Positions 52,786 to 61,260 of a stretch of 64,000 bases of DNA are shown here, in pieces. Every line of letters starts with the position of its first letter. The first letter of the stretch is position 1. The position numbers were made by a program, and so were the translations under genes. Location of the stretch: assembly GCA_029564465.1 (NCBI GenBank), contig JAKQPY010000075.1:8670-72669 (forward strand), given 5' to 3'. The notes beneath the pieces are model-generated. The model did no database searches. It had not been told where the DNA came from and was given only the letters and a program-made list of their open reading frames with translations. The stretch comes from JAGOEF01 sp029564465. Lineage in GTDB: Bacteria > Bacteroidota > Bacteroidia > Bacteroidales > ML635J-15.

Positions 52786-53325
52786 ATGAGCATTATCAAC
52801 GAAAATCAACTGGTGCACGATAGCCTGCATCGCGTTGCCGGACTGATGGCTGTGGCAGCCAGAACCGCGCCAAAAGCCAGGGGAATTGGCAATATTACCG
52901 TGTGCATTGTGGTAGGTGAAGAAATTCAGCACCTTGCTGAAAAAATGAAACAGCTCTCGGTTGAATGGCAAATGCCCTTTTATAACCGCGATGCAGCCAA
53001 CATCGGACAATGCCCGCTTGTTTTGCTGATTGGCACAAGAATCAATCCGATCGGACTGAACCATTGCGGTTTGTGCGGTCACGAAAACTGCGATACAAAG
53101 CGCCGGTTTCCCGATGTACCCTGTGCTTTCAATACGGGTGATTTGGGTATTGCCATTGGTTCGGCTGTTTCGGTAGCAGCAAACCACCGTGTCGATTGCC
53201 GGGTTATGTTTTCGGCCGGTAAGGCTGCAAAAGCATTGAATCTGATGGGTGATGAAACAAAAATAGTGTATGCTATACCTCTGAGCGTAAGTTCGAAAAG
53301 CCCGTTTTTCGACAGGCAGCAGTAG
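52786..53325 (+). CDS. DUF2148 ferredoxin-domain protein
   Basis: A 179-aa cytoplasmic protein of the DUF2148 family. The Cys pattern typical of the family is visible: GLNHCGLCGHENCDTK near residue 90 and a further Cys in VPCAFNTGD near 113, suggesting an Fe-S cluster. The C-terminal part (AIGSAVSVAANHRVDCRVMF) is conserved. Such genes occur widely in anaerobes; function is not established. It is cotranscribed with the dehydrogenase upstream and convergent with the gene at 53328. Confidence 0.88.
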   Translation: MSIINENQLVHDSLHRVAGLMAVAARTAPKARGIGNITVCIVVGEEIQHLAEKMKQLSVEWQMPFYNRDAANIGQCPLVLLIGTRINPIGLNHCGLCGHENCDTKRRFPDVPCAFNTGDLGIAIGSAVSVAANHRVDCRVMFSAGKAAKALNLMGDETKIVYAIPLSVSSKSPFFDRQQ

Positions 53326-53327
53326 TT

Positions 53328-53819
53328 TTAATCAATTTTGCCCAACACTACCACATAGTTTTTTCCGTACTTTTTTGCGCACTTGGGGCAGGTGGTGTAC
53401 CACATATACCACTTCGAAATGTTGTAACCCGATGCCCGGGCTTCGTTTTCAAAATCGATGCACCATTTTTTTGTATCACGGAAATCACCTTCGTACACCC
53501 GGCTATAAATCTTACCACTGATAGTAACGTTGTCAGCATTGGGAACCATACGGTCTGTCGCCACGTAAATATCCATGTTCCATTTGGAAGTATGATCCGA
53601 TAAGCCCAACCAGTCGGGAGAGGTAGCTCCGGCGGCTTCCATTTTTGCCATCAGGCGTGTGATAACTTCCCCGAAATTCATGGGAGCATGTAATATGGTG
53701 CGCACATGGTCTTTTACAAACATTTTATTGTCCCACACATGTACCTGATTGTGCCAGTTTGATGGCTCAAACGGAGGACAACACTCCTGAAATTTGGTAT
53801 TTTCGGTTGTCATGCTCAA
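53328..53819 (-). CDS. Conserved protein with C-terminal CxxC motif
   Basis: A 163-aa cytoplasmic protein. It begins with a Cys pair (ECCPPFEPSNW) and ends with YTTCPKCAKKYGKNY; the two Cys regions could form a small metal site. The central part (VRTILHAPMNFGEVITRLM) looks like an alpha/beta domain. I have seen this protein type in other bacteria, but without a function I can vouch for. Its start overlaps rpiB by 4 bp, so it belongs to the pheS-rpiB operon. Confidence 0.7.
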   Translation of the reverse strand: MSMTTENTKFQECCPPFEPSNWHNQVHVWDNKMFVKDHVRTILHAPMNFGEVITRLMAKMEAAGATSPDWLGLSDHTSKWNMDIYVATDRMVPNADNVTISGKIYSRVYEGDFRDTKKWCIDFENEARASGYNISKWYMWYTTCPKCAKKYGKNYVVVLGKID

Positions 53820-54262
53820 TTGTTTTTATAAGGTATTTTGTCGATACGCCGTTGATGTCGCCCGCCTTCGAATCCGGTATTCAGAAAAGCATCGATAATA
53901 TCGGCAGCTTCCATCACGTTGACAAAGCGTGCCGGCAGCGAGCAAACATTGGCGTTGTTATGCAGGCGTGCCAGCGAAGCAATTTCGGGATTCCAGCACA
54001 GGGCAGCCCTTATACCGGCATGTTTATTCAGCGTCATACTGATGCCATTACCGCTTCCACATATTGCAATTCCCAAATCACAATCACCTCTTTCGATGGC
54101 CAGGGCCAGGGTATGGGCAAAATCGGGGTAATCGCAGCTTTCTTCGCTGTGGCAACCAAAATCGGTGCATTCATGTCCGGCTCCTTCAACATACCCAAAC
54201 AAAAACTCCTTTGTCTGGAATCCTGCATGATCGCAGGCAAATCCTATTTTAAGTTTTTCCAT
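53816..54262 (-). CDS. rpiB: Ribose 5-phosphate isomerase B
   Basis: A 148-aa RpiB-type isomerase. The ribose-binding start is IGFACDHAGFQTKE (Asp-His near residues 10-12). The catalytic Cys is in GIAICGSGNGISMTLNK near 66-68, followed by the IRAALC stretch. It interconverts ribose 5-phosphate and ribulose 5-phosphate in the pentose phosphate pathway. It lies 10 bp after pheS and overlaps the next gene by 4 bp. Confidence 0.95.
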   Translation of the reverse strand: MEKLKIGFACDHAGFQTKEFLFGYVEGAGHECTDFGCHSEESCDYPDFAHTLALAIERGDCDLGIAICGSGNGISMTLNKHAGIRAALCWNPEIASLARLHNNANVCSLPARFVNVMEAADIIDAFLNTGFEGGRHQRRIDKIPYKNN

Positions 54263-54272
54263 TATGCACTAT

Positions 54273-55292
54273 TTAATATATGGTGGAGAATTGTTTTAAA
54301 AATCGGAGGTCGTTTTCGAAATACAGCCTGATGTCGTTTACACCAAATTTCAGCATTGCCATACGTTCAACGCCAATACCAAAGGCAAATCCCGTGTATT
54401 TATCAGGATCGATACCTGTGGCTGCCAGCACGTTAGGGTCAACCATGCCACATCCAAGAACTTCGAGCCAGCCGGTGTTTTTGCAAACACGACATCCCTT
54501 TCCCCCGCATAAAGTACAGCTCACATCCATTTCGGCCGAAGGCTCGGTGAATGGGAAATACGACGGGCGAAGCCTGATCTGTGTTTGTTCCCCAAACATT
54601 TCTTTGGCAAAGTACAACAGCGTTTGTTTCAAATCGGCGAACGAAACATTCTCGTCGATATATAAGCCTTCCACCTGATGAAACTGACAATGCGAACGTG
54701 CCGAAATTGCCTCGTTACGGTATACACGTCCGGGTGAAATGGTACGGATGGGTGGTTTCAGTGTCTGCATTTCCCGTGTTTGCACCGACGAAGTGTGGGT
54801 GCGCAGCAAAATGTTCAGGTCGGGCGTAACGAAGAATGTGTCCTGCATATCGCGGGCAGGATGATCCGGGGCAAAATTCAGGAGGGCAAAATTGTGCTCG
54901 TCGTCTTCAATCTCAGGCCCATAGCTCAAGGTATATCCTATACGGGTAAACACCCCGCAAATTTCGTTAATCAACAGCGAAACCGGGTGACGGCTGCCTA
55001 TATCGATGTTGTCGGCAGGCAGTGTAAGGTCAATTTGCTTTTCGGTTTTTTTACTTCCGGTAAAACTTGCAGTAAGCATCTCGAATTTTTCGGTTGCCAG
55101 ATTCTTCAGATTGTTAATGAGCTGACCTGCTTCGCGTTTATGCTCAGCCGGCAAGTCTCTGAAAGCATCAAACAATGCACTGATTTCGCCTTTTTTCGAT
55201 AGATATTTAAGACGGAAATTTTCAACATCGTTTTGACCGGAAGCCACGAAAGCATGTATCTCGGCCATTAGTTTTTCGATTTTCTCTTTCAT
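54273..55292 (-). CDS. pheS: Phenylalanyl-tRNA synthetase alpha chain
   Basis: A 339-aa class II aminoacyl-tRNA synthetase subunit. Motif 2 is seen in ISPGRVYRNEAISARSHCQF near residue 190 and motif 3 in GFAFGIGVERMAMLKFGV near 300. A Cys-rich insert (VSCTLCGGKGCRVCKNTGW near 255) probably binds zinc, as is common in Bacteroidota. The ATG at 55292 is preferred to a GTG at 55298. It is the first gene of the pheS-rpiB operon; the beta chain is not in the window. Confidence 0.95.
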   Translation of the reverse strand: MKEKIEKLMAEIHAFVASGQNDVENFRLKYLSKKGEISALFDAFRDLPAEHKREAGQLINNLKNLATEKFEMLTASFTGSKKTEKQIDLTLPADNIDIGSRHPVSLLINEICGVFTRIGYTLSYGPEIEDDEHNFALLNFAPDHPARDMQDTFFVTPDLNILLRTHTSSVQTREMQTLKPPIRTISPGRVYRNEAISARSHCQFHQVEGLYIDENVSFADLKQTLLYFAKEMFGEQTQIRLRPSYFPFTEPSAEMDVSCTLCGGKGCRVCKNTGWLEVLGCGMVDPNVLAATGIDPDKYTGFAFGIGVERMAMLKFGVNDIRLYFENDLRFLKQFSTIY

Positions 55293-55309
55293 CAACACAA
55301 TTTTAGATG

Positions 55310-55317
55310 CAAAAATA
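55310..55317 (-). promoter_or_regulatory. Candidate -7 element for pheS
   Basis: On the minus strand TATTTTTG matches TAnnTTTG, 17 bp before the ATG. No TTTG is seen at 19 bp upstream. Confidence 0.4.
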
Positions 55318-55327
55318 ACAGGGATAC

Positions 55328-56215
55328 TTATTCGTGGTGCTCTTTAAGGAAGTTTTTCCATTCTTTTTTCGTCATCACCCGGGTCGAAAGTATATATATA
55401 TCCTTGCGTGGGCGGGAGTGGAGGCCTGTGTTTACCTTCGTCATGGCTTCTACTTTATCGAGTCCGAAAACAACACGGCCAAAAACAGTATAACTCCCGT
55501 CCATATCGGGTAGCCCTCCGTTAGTGGCATAAATTTTTTGCTGTTTTTCCGATAATGCGTAGAGGTTCACCCCATCTTTTTCCATCCGTGGCTTTACAAT
55601 GGCCATAGCTTCGATATACAATCGCCGGTAATCATCGTTTTTCCTGTATTGTTTGTAATAGGCCAGACTGTCGCGAAGTATTTCGTGTCCGGGCTCAGCA
55701 AGCATCAGGTCGATATATTGCTTGTACACCGGGGCATTTTTCATATTTATAAGTTTGTTGAACTCCGCTTCGTCGAATTTGTCCCCATATACAATGTAAA
55801 AAACTGAAGTATGTGACTTCTTTTCCGGATTCATTGCATCAGGTGCTTTCATGGCTCCTACGGCACCGCGGGCATTGATGCGTGCGGGGTGTATTTCTGC
55901 CGGAATCGAGGTGTCGGTTAGATTAAGCCCTATTACGTCGGCAGGCGCTGCTTTTTTTGAAGCCGGATCCCCCGTTACCAATATACCTGAGGGTGTGGCT
56001 TTATGAACAAGCAGGCTGTCGTAGAAATTATTGTTGCATTTTTCGATGAAATTGTCGCGATGCAGTGGTGTTGATTCATACAGACCAATTACAATATCGC
56101 CCATCGAGGTTTTTACTTCAACGTAATTTTTAATGGTTAAATGCCTTCCACCTGAGCTACAGGCAGCGAGAAAAGCAAAAAAAATCATACTAAAACCGAT
56201 ATTCAACTTCTGCAT
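55328..56215 (-). CDS. Cyclophilin-like lipoprotein with degenerate active site
   Basis: A 295-aa lipoprotein (lipobox LAAC, Cys near residue 19). The cyclophilin-type domain is split by an insert of roughly 90 residues: VEVKTSMGDIVIGLYESTPLH near 32 and TVFGRVVFGLDKVEAMTKVN near 255. The catalytic stretch expected as FHRVIKDFMIQGGD reads VHKATPSGILVTGDP here, so the key Arg, Phe and Gln are gone. The fold and lipoprotein anchor suggest a peptidyl-prolyl isomerase relative that may act as a binding protein. It starts a region divergent from the gene at 56288. Confidence 0.75.
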   Translation of the reverse strand: MQKLNIGFSMIFFAFLAACSSGGRHLTIKNYVEVKTSMGDIVIGLYESTPLHRDNFIEKCNNNFYDSLLVHKATPSGILVTGDPASKKAAPADVIGLNLTDTSIPAEIHPARINARGAVGAMKAPDAMNPEKKSHTSVFYIVYGDKFDEAEFNKLINMKNAPVYKQYIDLMLAEPGHEILRDSLAYYKQYRKNDDYRRLYIEAMAIVKPRMEKDGVNLYALSEKQQKIYATNGGLPDMDGSYTVFGRVVFGLDKVEAMTKVNTGLHSRPRKDIYILSTRVMTKKEWKNFLKEHHE

Positions 56216-56287
56216 TGCAATTAAATTTTGAAATATTTAAAATAGTTCGTATAATTGTGGGTTACAAAGTTAAAAATTTTATCGAGA

Positions 56288-56701
56288 ATGAATAAAACTA
56301 TCTACACCCTTATTGCAGCAAGCCTCGTAGCAAGCTTGTTTTTTGTTGCCTTTTCGTGTAAGGAACCTGTGCCCCCCAAGGCAATTGTTATTGTGGAAGA
56401 CGAAGACGGACTTCCCGTTGAAGGCGCTATGGTAATTGTCAAGGCTGCTTCTTCCGACAGTTCTCATACCGTTGTGTATCTGGCAAGTGGTCCAAAACTG
56501 GTTGCCGACACTTCGTGGACAGGCGAAGACGGGCGGGTAAGCTATGATTTCAGGTACACTTCGATTTACAAGGTTGAGGTTACCAAAGGCACCGACCGCG
56601 ATCATCCGTTTGTTCGCAGGGGTATGGGTGTGCTTATGCTCGAAAACGATAAAACCTACACTGAAACGATTACCATCAACGAGCAGACTGTTTTCGAATA
56701 G
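56288..56701 (+). CDS. Small lipoprotein with Ig-like/carboxypeptidase-regulatory-like domain
   Basis: A 137-aa lipoprotein (FSC lipobox, Cys near residue 24). The mature part has the strand pattern of a small Ig-like domain with a VEDEDGLPVEGAMVIVKA start and a GEDGRVSYDF turn, similar to carboxypeptidase-regulatory-like modules of Bacteroidota surface lipoproteins. The start at 56288 is chosen because it opens on the signal peptide; an in-frame ATG at 56255 lies in the divergent promoter region. It precedes a T9SS gene by 43 bp. Role unknown. Confidence 0.72.
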   Translation: MNKTIYTLIAASLVASLFFVAFSCKEPVPPKAIVIVEDEDGLPVEGAMVIVKAASSDSSHTVVYLASGPKLVADTSWTGEDGRVSYDFRYTSIYKVEVTKGTDRDHPFVRRGMGVLMLENDKTYTETITINEQTVFE

Positions 56702-56744
56702 TCCGTTATCATAGGTGATTATTTATTAAAAAATAACCTGAATC

Positions 56745-57899
56745 ATGAAAAGATTTTTTCTGTTTACCGCCTTGTGCATTAGTGGCTTGTACCTTCAGGC
56801 CCAGGTAGTTTATAATCGTCCGGACTTTGCTCATGTTGGCGATGAAATACCGGTTGCCATTTACTCAAATACCGATGGTGAAACGGGTATGGATATGTCG
56901 GCATTTGGTACCGAAGACAATATGTTGTTTTCGAATTTTACATTTGAGCAATGCATTTACGATACGATGCGTTTTAAGCCATCCTCAGAATATGACCCAG
57001 CCGGCACCTTTCCCGGAGCAACACTGGCGTTTATTAACGAAAATGGCTTTACCGTTTTCCTTAAAATCAGTTGGGACGATGCCCGAGTAATTGGTATGAT
57101 GGGCGAAATACCCATGGTTGGAGGTCAGGCAAGCCTGAAGTCAACCGACTCTTTGACAGTTATGGAGTTTCCTTGTTCGGCAACCCATGAATTTGAAGAT
57201 AACGGCAGTTTTGAGCAAAAAATGCCTATCAGTGCATTTCACGACATCATACCCGCCGATTATTATCAGATTGTGGCATCGATGTATGACACCATAAAAT
57301 TTCAAGTAAATCTGTATCAAAATTCAAGTTTCGATTACAACACTGCCATTACCATTGACGACACAATTTCATACAACGCAACCCGTGAAGTGATCCGCGA
57401 AATGCGAGAAGAAATTCAAATGACCAATGTGTTTATCCGTTCCACCTTTGGAGCCTACTATCAGCTTGATGAAGCACCACTTATCGGAGATCAGATACCC
57501 ATTGAGTTACCCATGCTCGACAGTACTTACAGTATTAATTTCTGGGCATACAGCCTTGGAATACCCGTAGTTTCGATTCAGGTAACCCCCGACAGGCAAA
57601 CCGCAAAAACGGTCAGATTATATAATGGAGAAAGCCTTGCAATTAACCCTGTTCAGAATATGTCGTGGTCGGTATTTCCTAATCCGGCAAATGATGTCGT
57701 AACATTTCGCAGTAATTCGTCGCAGCCATCAAATATAAAAATTTACAGTGTCGACGGAAAAATTGTTTTAAATGATGATTTTTGTTCAGATATTTATATC
57801 TTTGACGCCCTGAAAATACCTCAGGGATTGTACCTGTACCAAATCAGCAATAACTCCGACAGTGTTGTTGAAACAGGCCGACTCGAGGTAATCAGATAG
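56745..57899 (+). CDS. Secreted T9SS sorting-domain protein
   Basis: A 384-aa protein with a signal peptide (ending LQAQ, residue 20), a beta-rich body of about 280 residues without recognised family, and a C-terminal T9SS type A domain (VFPNPANDVVTFRSN near 308, then IPQGLYLYQISN). It should be moved to the cell surface or outside. It is probably cotranscribed with the lipoprotein upstream. The tRNA-Ala gene follows 14 bp after its stop. Confidence 0.8.
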   Translation: MKRFFLFTALCISGLYLQAQVVYNRPDFAHVGDEIPVAIYSNTDGETGMDMSAFGTEDNMLFSNFTFEQCIYDTMRFKPSSEYDPAGTFPGATLAFINENGFTVFLKISWDDARVIGMMGEIPMVGGQASLKSTDSLTVMEFPCSATHEFEDNGSFEQKMPISAFHDIIPADYYQIVASMYDTIKFQVNLYQNSSFDYNTAITIDDTISYNATREVIREMREEIQMTNVFIRSTFGAYYQLDEAPLIGDQIPIELPMLDSTYSINFWAYSLGIPVVSIQVTPDRQTAKTVRLYNGESLAINPVQNMSWSVFPNPANDVVTFRSNSSQPSNIKIYSVDGKIVLNDDFCSDIYIFDALKIPQGLYLYQISNNSDSVVETGRLEVIR

Positions 57900-57913
57900 T
57901 TCTTCAAAATACC

Positions 57914-57987
57914 GGGGCATTAGCTCAGTTGGCTAGAGCGCGTGACTGGCAGTCACGAGGTCAGCGGTTCGACCCCGCTATGCTCCA
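57914..57987 (+). tRNA. tRNA-Ala (GGC anticodon)
   Basis: A 74-base tRNA cloverleaf. The acceptor stem GGGGCAT / ATGCTCC has the G3-U70 wobble pair that marks alanine. The D arm includes TAGCTCAGTTGGCTAGA, the anticodon loop is CTGGCAG (anticodon GGC, reading GCC/GCU), and the T arm is AGCGG-TTCGACC-CCGCT. The 3' CCA is not encoded. It lies after the T9SS gene and before a terminator. Confidence 0.95.
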
Positions 57988-57999
57988 CAGTATAAATCG

Positions 58000-58028
58000 A
58001 AAGGAGTTCATGATGAACTCCTTTTTAG
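58000..58028 (+). terminator. Rho-independent terminator after tRNA-Ala
   Basis: An 11-bp perfect stem (AAAGGAGTTCA at 58000-58010 with TGAACTCCTTT at 58014-58024) with a three-base loop is followed by T. It ends 13 bp after the tRNA. Confidence 0.85.
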
Positions 58029-58043
58029 TTTAATTTAAATGTT

Positions 58044-59225
58044 ATGGATACATCAAAAAAAGGCTTTAACACCAAACTTATCCATGCCGGCGACGTGGAA
58101 GACAATTACGGAAGTGCAGTAACGCCCATTTATCAAACTTCAACTTTTAAGTTTAAAAATGCTCAGCATGGGGCTGATTGTTTTGCAGGGAAGGACCCGG
58201 GTTACATCTACACCCGCATTGGAAACCCCACCATCAATGCCCTCGAAGACAAAATTAATGCCCTGGAAGGGGGAGTGGGATGCATAGCTCTGGCATCGGG
58301 TATGGCTGCTGTTTCTACAGTTTATATGGCGCTGCTGGGTAAAGATTCACACATGATTGGCACCAGCGCTATTTATGGTCCAAGCCGGGGTGTGATGGAG
58401 CGTGACTTCTCTCGTTTCGGTGTAAGTTTCGATTTTATCGACACCTCCGATATTGAAAACATCGGTAAGTTTATCAGGCCTAACACAAAATTGTTGTACC
58501 TCGAAACGCCGGCCAACCCAACCATGCAACTCACCGATATCCGAAAAGCATGCGAGCTGGCACACAAACATAACATCCTGGTGTGTGTTGACAATACTTT
58601 TAGTTCTCCGTATCTGCAGCGCCCAATCGAACTGGGAGCCGACATTGTGTTGCATTCACTGACGAAATTTATCAATGGTCACGCCGATATCGTAGGAGGT
58701 GCACTGGTAGCTGCCAACCATGATATTCACAAAAAACTAAGACAAACCATGGTGTATATGGGTGGAAATATGGATCCCCATCAGGCATATCTTGTTGCAC
58801 GTGGTCTGAAAACACTGTCGCTTCGAATGGATCGTTCACAACAATCAGCGCAGGTAATTGCCGAATACCTCGAAAAGCACCCCAAAGTTGAATGGGTGAA
58901 ATACCCGGGATTACCATCTCATCCGCAATATGAACTGGCTAAACAGCAAATGCATGGCTTTGGCTCGATGATCAGTTTCGAGCTGAAAGGGGGTATAAAA
59001 GCGGGAGAACAACTGATGAATAATGTGCATCTTGCCATTCTCGCAGTGTCGCTTGGAGGTGTCGAAACGCTGATTCAACACCCGGCCTCGATGACACATG
59101 CCGGGATGAGCCGCGAAAACAGACTGGCTGCCGGTATCTCCGATGGGCTTGTTCGATATTCGGTTGGCATCGAAGACGTTGAAGATTTAATCGACGACCT
59201 CGATAATGCATTTAAAACTGTGTAA
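58044..59225 (+). CDS. PLP-dependent trans-sulfuration enzyme (methionine gamma-lyase / cystathionine gamma-synthase-lyase family)
   Basis: A 393-aa PLP enzyme of the Cys/Met metabolism family. The PLP lysine is Lys208 in HSLTKFINGHAD and the PLP aspartate is Asp183 in VCVDNTFSSPYL. The YGPSRG stretch near residue 111 stands where methionine gamma-lyases have a Cys; here it is Pro, so a classical lyase active site is not certain. Members split or form methionine, cystathionine or homocysteine. It stands between tRNA-Ala and the M23 gene. Confidence 0.85.
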   Translation: MDTSKKGFNTKLIHAGDVEDNYGSAVTPIYQTSTFKFKNAQHGADCFAGKDPGYIYTRIGNPTINALEDKINALEGGVGCIALASGMAAVSTVYMALLGKDSHMIGTSAIYGPSRGVMERDFSRFGVSFDFIDTSDIENIGKFIRPNTKLLYLETPANPTMQLTDIRKACELAHKHNILVCVDNTFSSPYLQRPIELGADIVLHSLTKFINGHADIVGGALVAANHDIHKKLRQTMVYMGGNMDPHQAYLVARGLKTLSLRMDRSQQSAQVIAEYLEKHPKVEWVKYPGLPSHPQYELAKQQMHGFGSMISFELKGGIKAGEQLMNNVHLAILAVSLGGVETLIQHPASMTHAGMSRENRLAAGISDGLVRYSVGIEDVEDLIDDLDNAFKTV

Positions 59226-59263
59226 CAGGGCAATATTTTTTTGCATAAACCGTATTAAATAGC

Positions 59264-60097
59264 ATGAGTAAAAACCGGCACAAAATAAAACGATGGTTTG
59301 GACGAAAGTTCCGTCTGGTTTTATATTTGTCGGAAAGTCTTGAGGCAAAAGCAAGCTTTAGATTTTCTCGTTTGGGAATTATTCTGCTGAATCTGGCTTT
59401 GCTGATATTGCTTTTTTGGGGGTTCTGGATGTTGATAAGCCGGACTTCGTTGAAAGAAGAAATACCGGGTTTTCCAACAAACGAAGCTATCGAACACATG
59501 TACACCAACAAAGTCAGAATCGACAGCCTCGAAGAGGAATTGCGCCTGCGCGACCAATACCTGAATGCAATCAGGAATATGCTGCTGGGAATAGACTCAA
59601 TTGACAACAACTTTTTATATACAGCCCAGGGAACTCCTGCCGATAGCTTAATGCAGGTGACAAACGAACAAAACAAAGGAGGTATCTGGGTAAATCAGGC
59701 ATTTAAAAACCCATTTCCCAATAGGGCAGTTATACATTTATTTCCGCCATTACAAGGCATGATAACCAATAAATTTAACCCGGGAATGGGCCATTTTGGC
59801 ACTGATATCGTTGCACAGACCGATGTTGTGGTAAAAGCAGCCCGTCAGGGAACTGTTATTGCAGCCAATTTTACAGTTGAAACCGGATATACCCTTATTA
59901 TACAGCATGATATGGGAATTATTACCATTTACAGGCATAATCAAAGTATTATGGTAAAAACCGGTGAAAAGGTTGTGGCCGGTCAACCGGTAGCTGTAAT
60001 GGGTAATACAGGGGAATACAGTACCGGAGAACACCTGCATTTTGAGGTTTGGATCGAAGGTAAACCGGTAAACCCCGAAGATTATACGGCTTTCTGA
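59264..60097 (+). CDS. M23-family peptidase (LytM domain), membrane-anchored
   Basis: A 277-aa protein with a membrane segment at about 37-57, a short coiled-coil (about 75-105) and a C-terminal LytM/M23 domain (about 165-277). The zinc ligands are in GHFGTDIV (His and Asp) and GEHLHFEVWIEG (His-x-His), with a catalytic His in ITIYRHNQSI. Such enzymes cut peptidoglycan cross-bridges, or act as regulators when inactive; this one has the full set. It opens a five-gene operon, 1 bp before dxr. Confidence 0.9.
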   Translation: MSKNRHKIKRWFGRKFRLVLYLSESLEAKASFRFSRLGIILLNLALLILLFWGFWMLISRTSLKEEIPGFPTNEAIEHMYTNKVRIDSLEEELRLRDQYLNAIRNMLLGIDSIDNNFLYTAQGTPADSLMQVTNEQNKGGIWVNQAFKNPFPNRAVIHLFPPLQGMITNKFNPGMGHFGTDIVAQTDVVVKAARQGTVIAANFTVETGYTLIIQHDMGIITIYRHNQSIMVKTGEKVVAGQPVAVMGNTGEYSTGEHLHFEVWIEGKPVNPEDYTAF

Positions 60098-60098
60098 T

Positions 60099-61259
60099 AT
60101 GGCGAAAAAACGAATAGCAATACTCGGATCAACTGGTTCAATTGGTACACAGGCTATTGATGTAATCCTGAAAAACGCTGATAGATTTTCGGCAGAAGTA
60201 TTGGTAGCGCTAAGTAATAGTAAGCTGCTGATTGAGCAGGCAAAACTACTGGAACCCAATATGGTGGTTATTGCCGATGAAACAAAATATCCGGAAGTAA
60301 AAACTGCGTTGGCTGAATATCCCATAAAGGTATTTAGCGGTGCCGAATCGGTGAAATATGCAGCATCGTGTGGTTCTGTCGATATTGTACTTACTGCCAT
60401 GGTAGGCTTTGCAGGACTAGAACCGACTATTGCAGCCATCGAAGCCGGGAAAGTGATTGCTCTTGCCAATAAGGAAACCCTGGTGGTTGCCGGTGATTTG
60501 ATTACCCGCCTTTCTAAAATGTATAAGTCACCGATCATACCTGTCGATTCGGAACACTCAGCCATTTTTCAATGTATTGTGGGTGAAAAATATCGTTCAG
60601 TTGAAAAGCTGATTCTAACCGCATCGGGTGGACCATTCAGGGGTATGAAAACTGAAGCATTGAAGAAAGTAAGCGCAGCAGAGGCATTGCAACACCCTAA
60701 ATGGAACATGGGCCCCAAGGTCACCATCGATTCGGCCAGCCTCATGAACAAAGGCCTCGAGGTAATTGAAGCACACTGGCTTTTCGGAATAACACCTGAT
60801 AATATCGAAGTGGTAATTCACCCGCAGTCGATAGTGCATTCCATGGTGCAATTTAACGATGGGTCAATAAAAGCGCAACTCAGTCTGCCTGATATGAAGA
60901 TGCCCATTCATTATGCTTTTTCGTTTCCTGAGCGCATTGCTTCCGACGTACCCAGACTTGACTTTGCATCCGGATTGACCCTCAATTTCGAAAAACCCGA
61001 TACCGACACGTTCAGCAATCTGAAATTGGCTTACGAGGCACTAAAGCAAGGCGGCAATATACCCTGCGCTATGAATGCAGCCAACGAAGTAGCCGTTAGC
61101 AGTTTCCTCGAAGGTAGGATTGACTTTACACAAATATCCGAAATTATCGAAAAGACAATGTTACGTACCGATATAATAGAAAATCCCGATTTAAACGAAT
61201 ATATAGCTACCGACAAACAGTCGAGGACAATTGCACTTGAAATAATAAAAACAAAATAA
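60099..61259 (+). CDS. dxr: 1-deoxy-D-xylulose 5-phosphate reductoisomerase
   Basis: A 386-aa enzyme making 2-C-methyl-D-erythritol 4-phosphate in the non-mevalonate isoprenoid route. The NADPH motif is ILGSTGSIGTQAIDV near residue 8. Other signatures: NKETLVVAGDL near 125, VDSEHSAIFQ (metal ligands) near 149, TASGGPFRG near 180 and PKWNMGPKVTIDSASLMNKG near 200. It sits between the M23 gene (1-bp gap) and rseP (1-bp gap), a pairing with envelope proteolysis seen in other bacteria. Confidence 0.97.
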   Translation: MAKKRIAILGSTGSIGTQAIDVILKNADRFSAEVLVALSNSKLLIEQAKLLEPNMVVIADETKYPEVKTALAEYPIKVFSGAESVKYAASCGSVDIVLTAMVGFAGLEPTIAAIEAGKVIALANKETLVVAGDLITRLSKMYKSPIIPVDSEHSAIFQCIVGEKYRSVEKLILTASGGPFRGMKTEALKKVSAAEALQHPKWNMGPKVTIDSASLMNKGLEVIEAHWLFGITPDNIEVVIHPQSIVHSMVQFNDGSIKAQLSLPDMKMPIHYAFSFPERIASDVPRLDFASGLTLNFEKPDTDTFSNLKLAYEALKQGGNIPCAMNAANEVAVSSFLEGRIDFTQISEIIEKTMLRTDIIENPDLNEYIATDKQSRTIALEIIKTK

Positions 61260-61260
61260 T

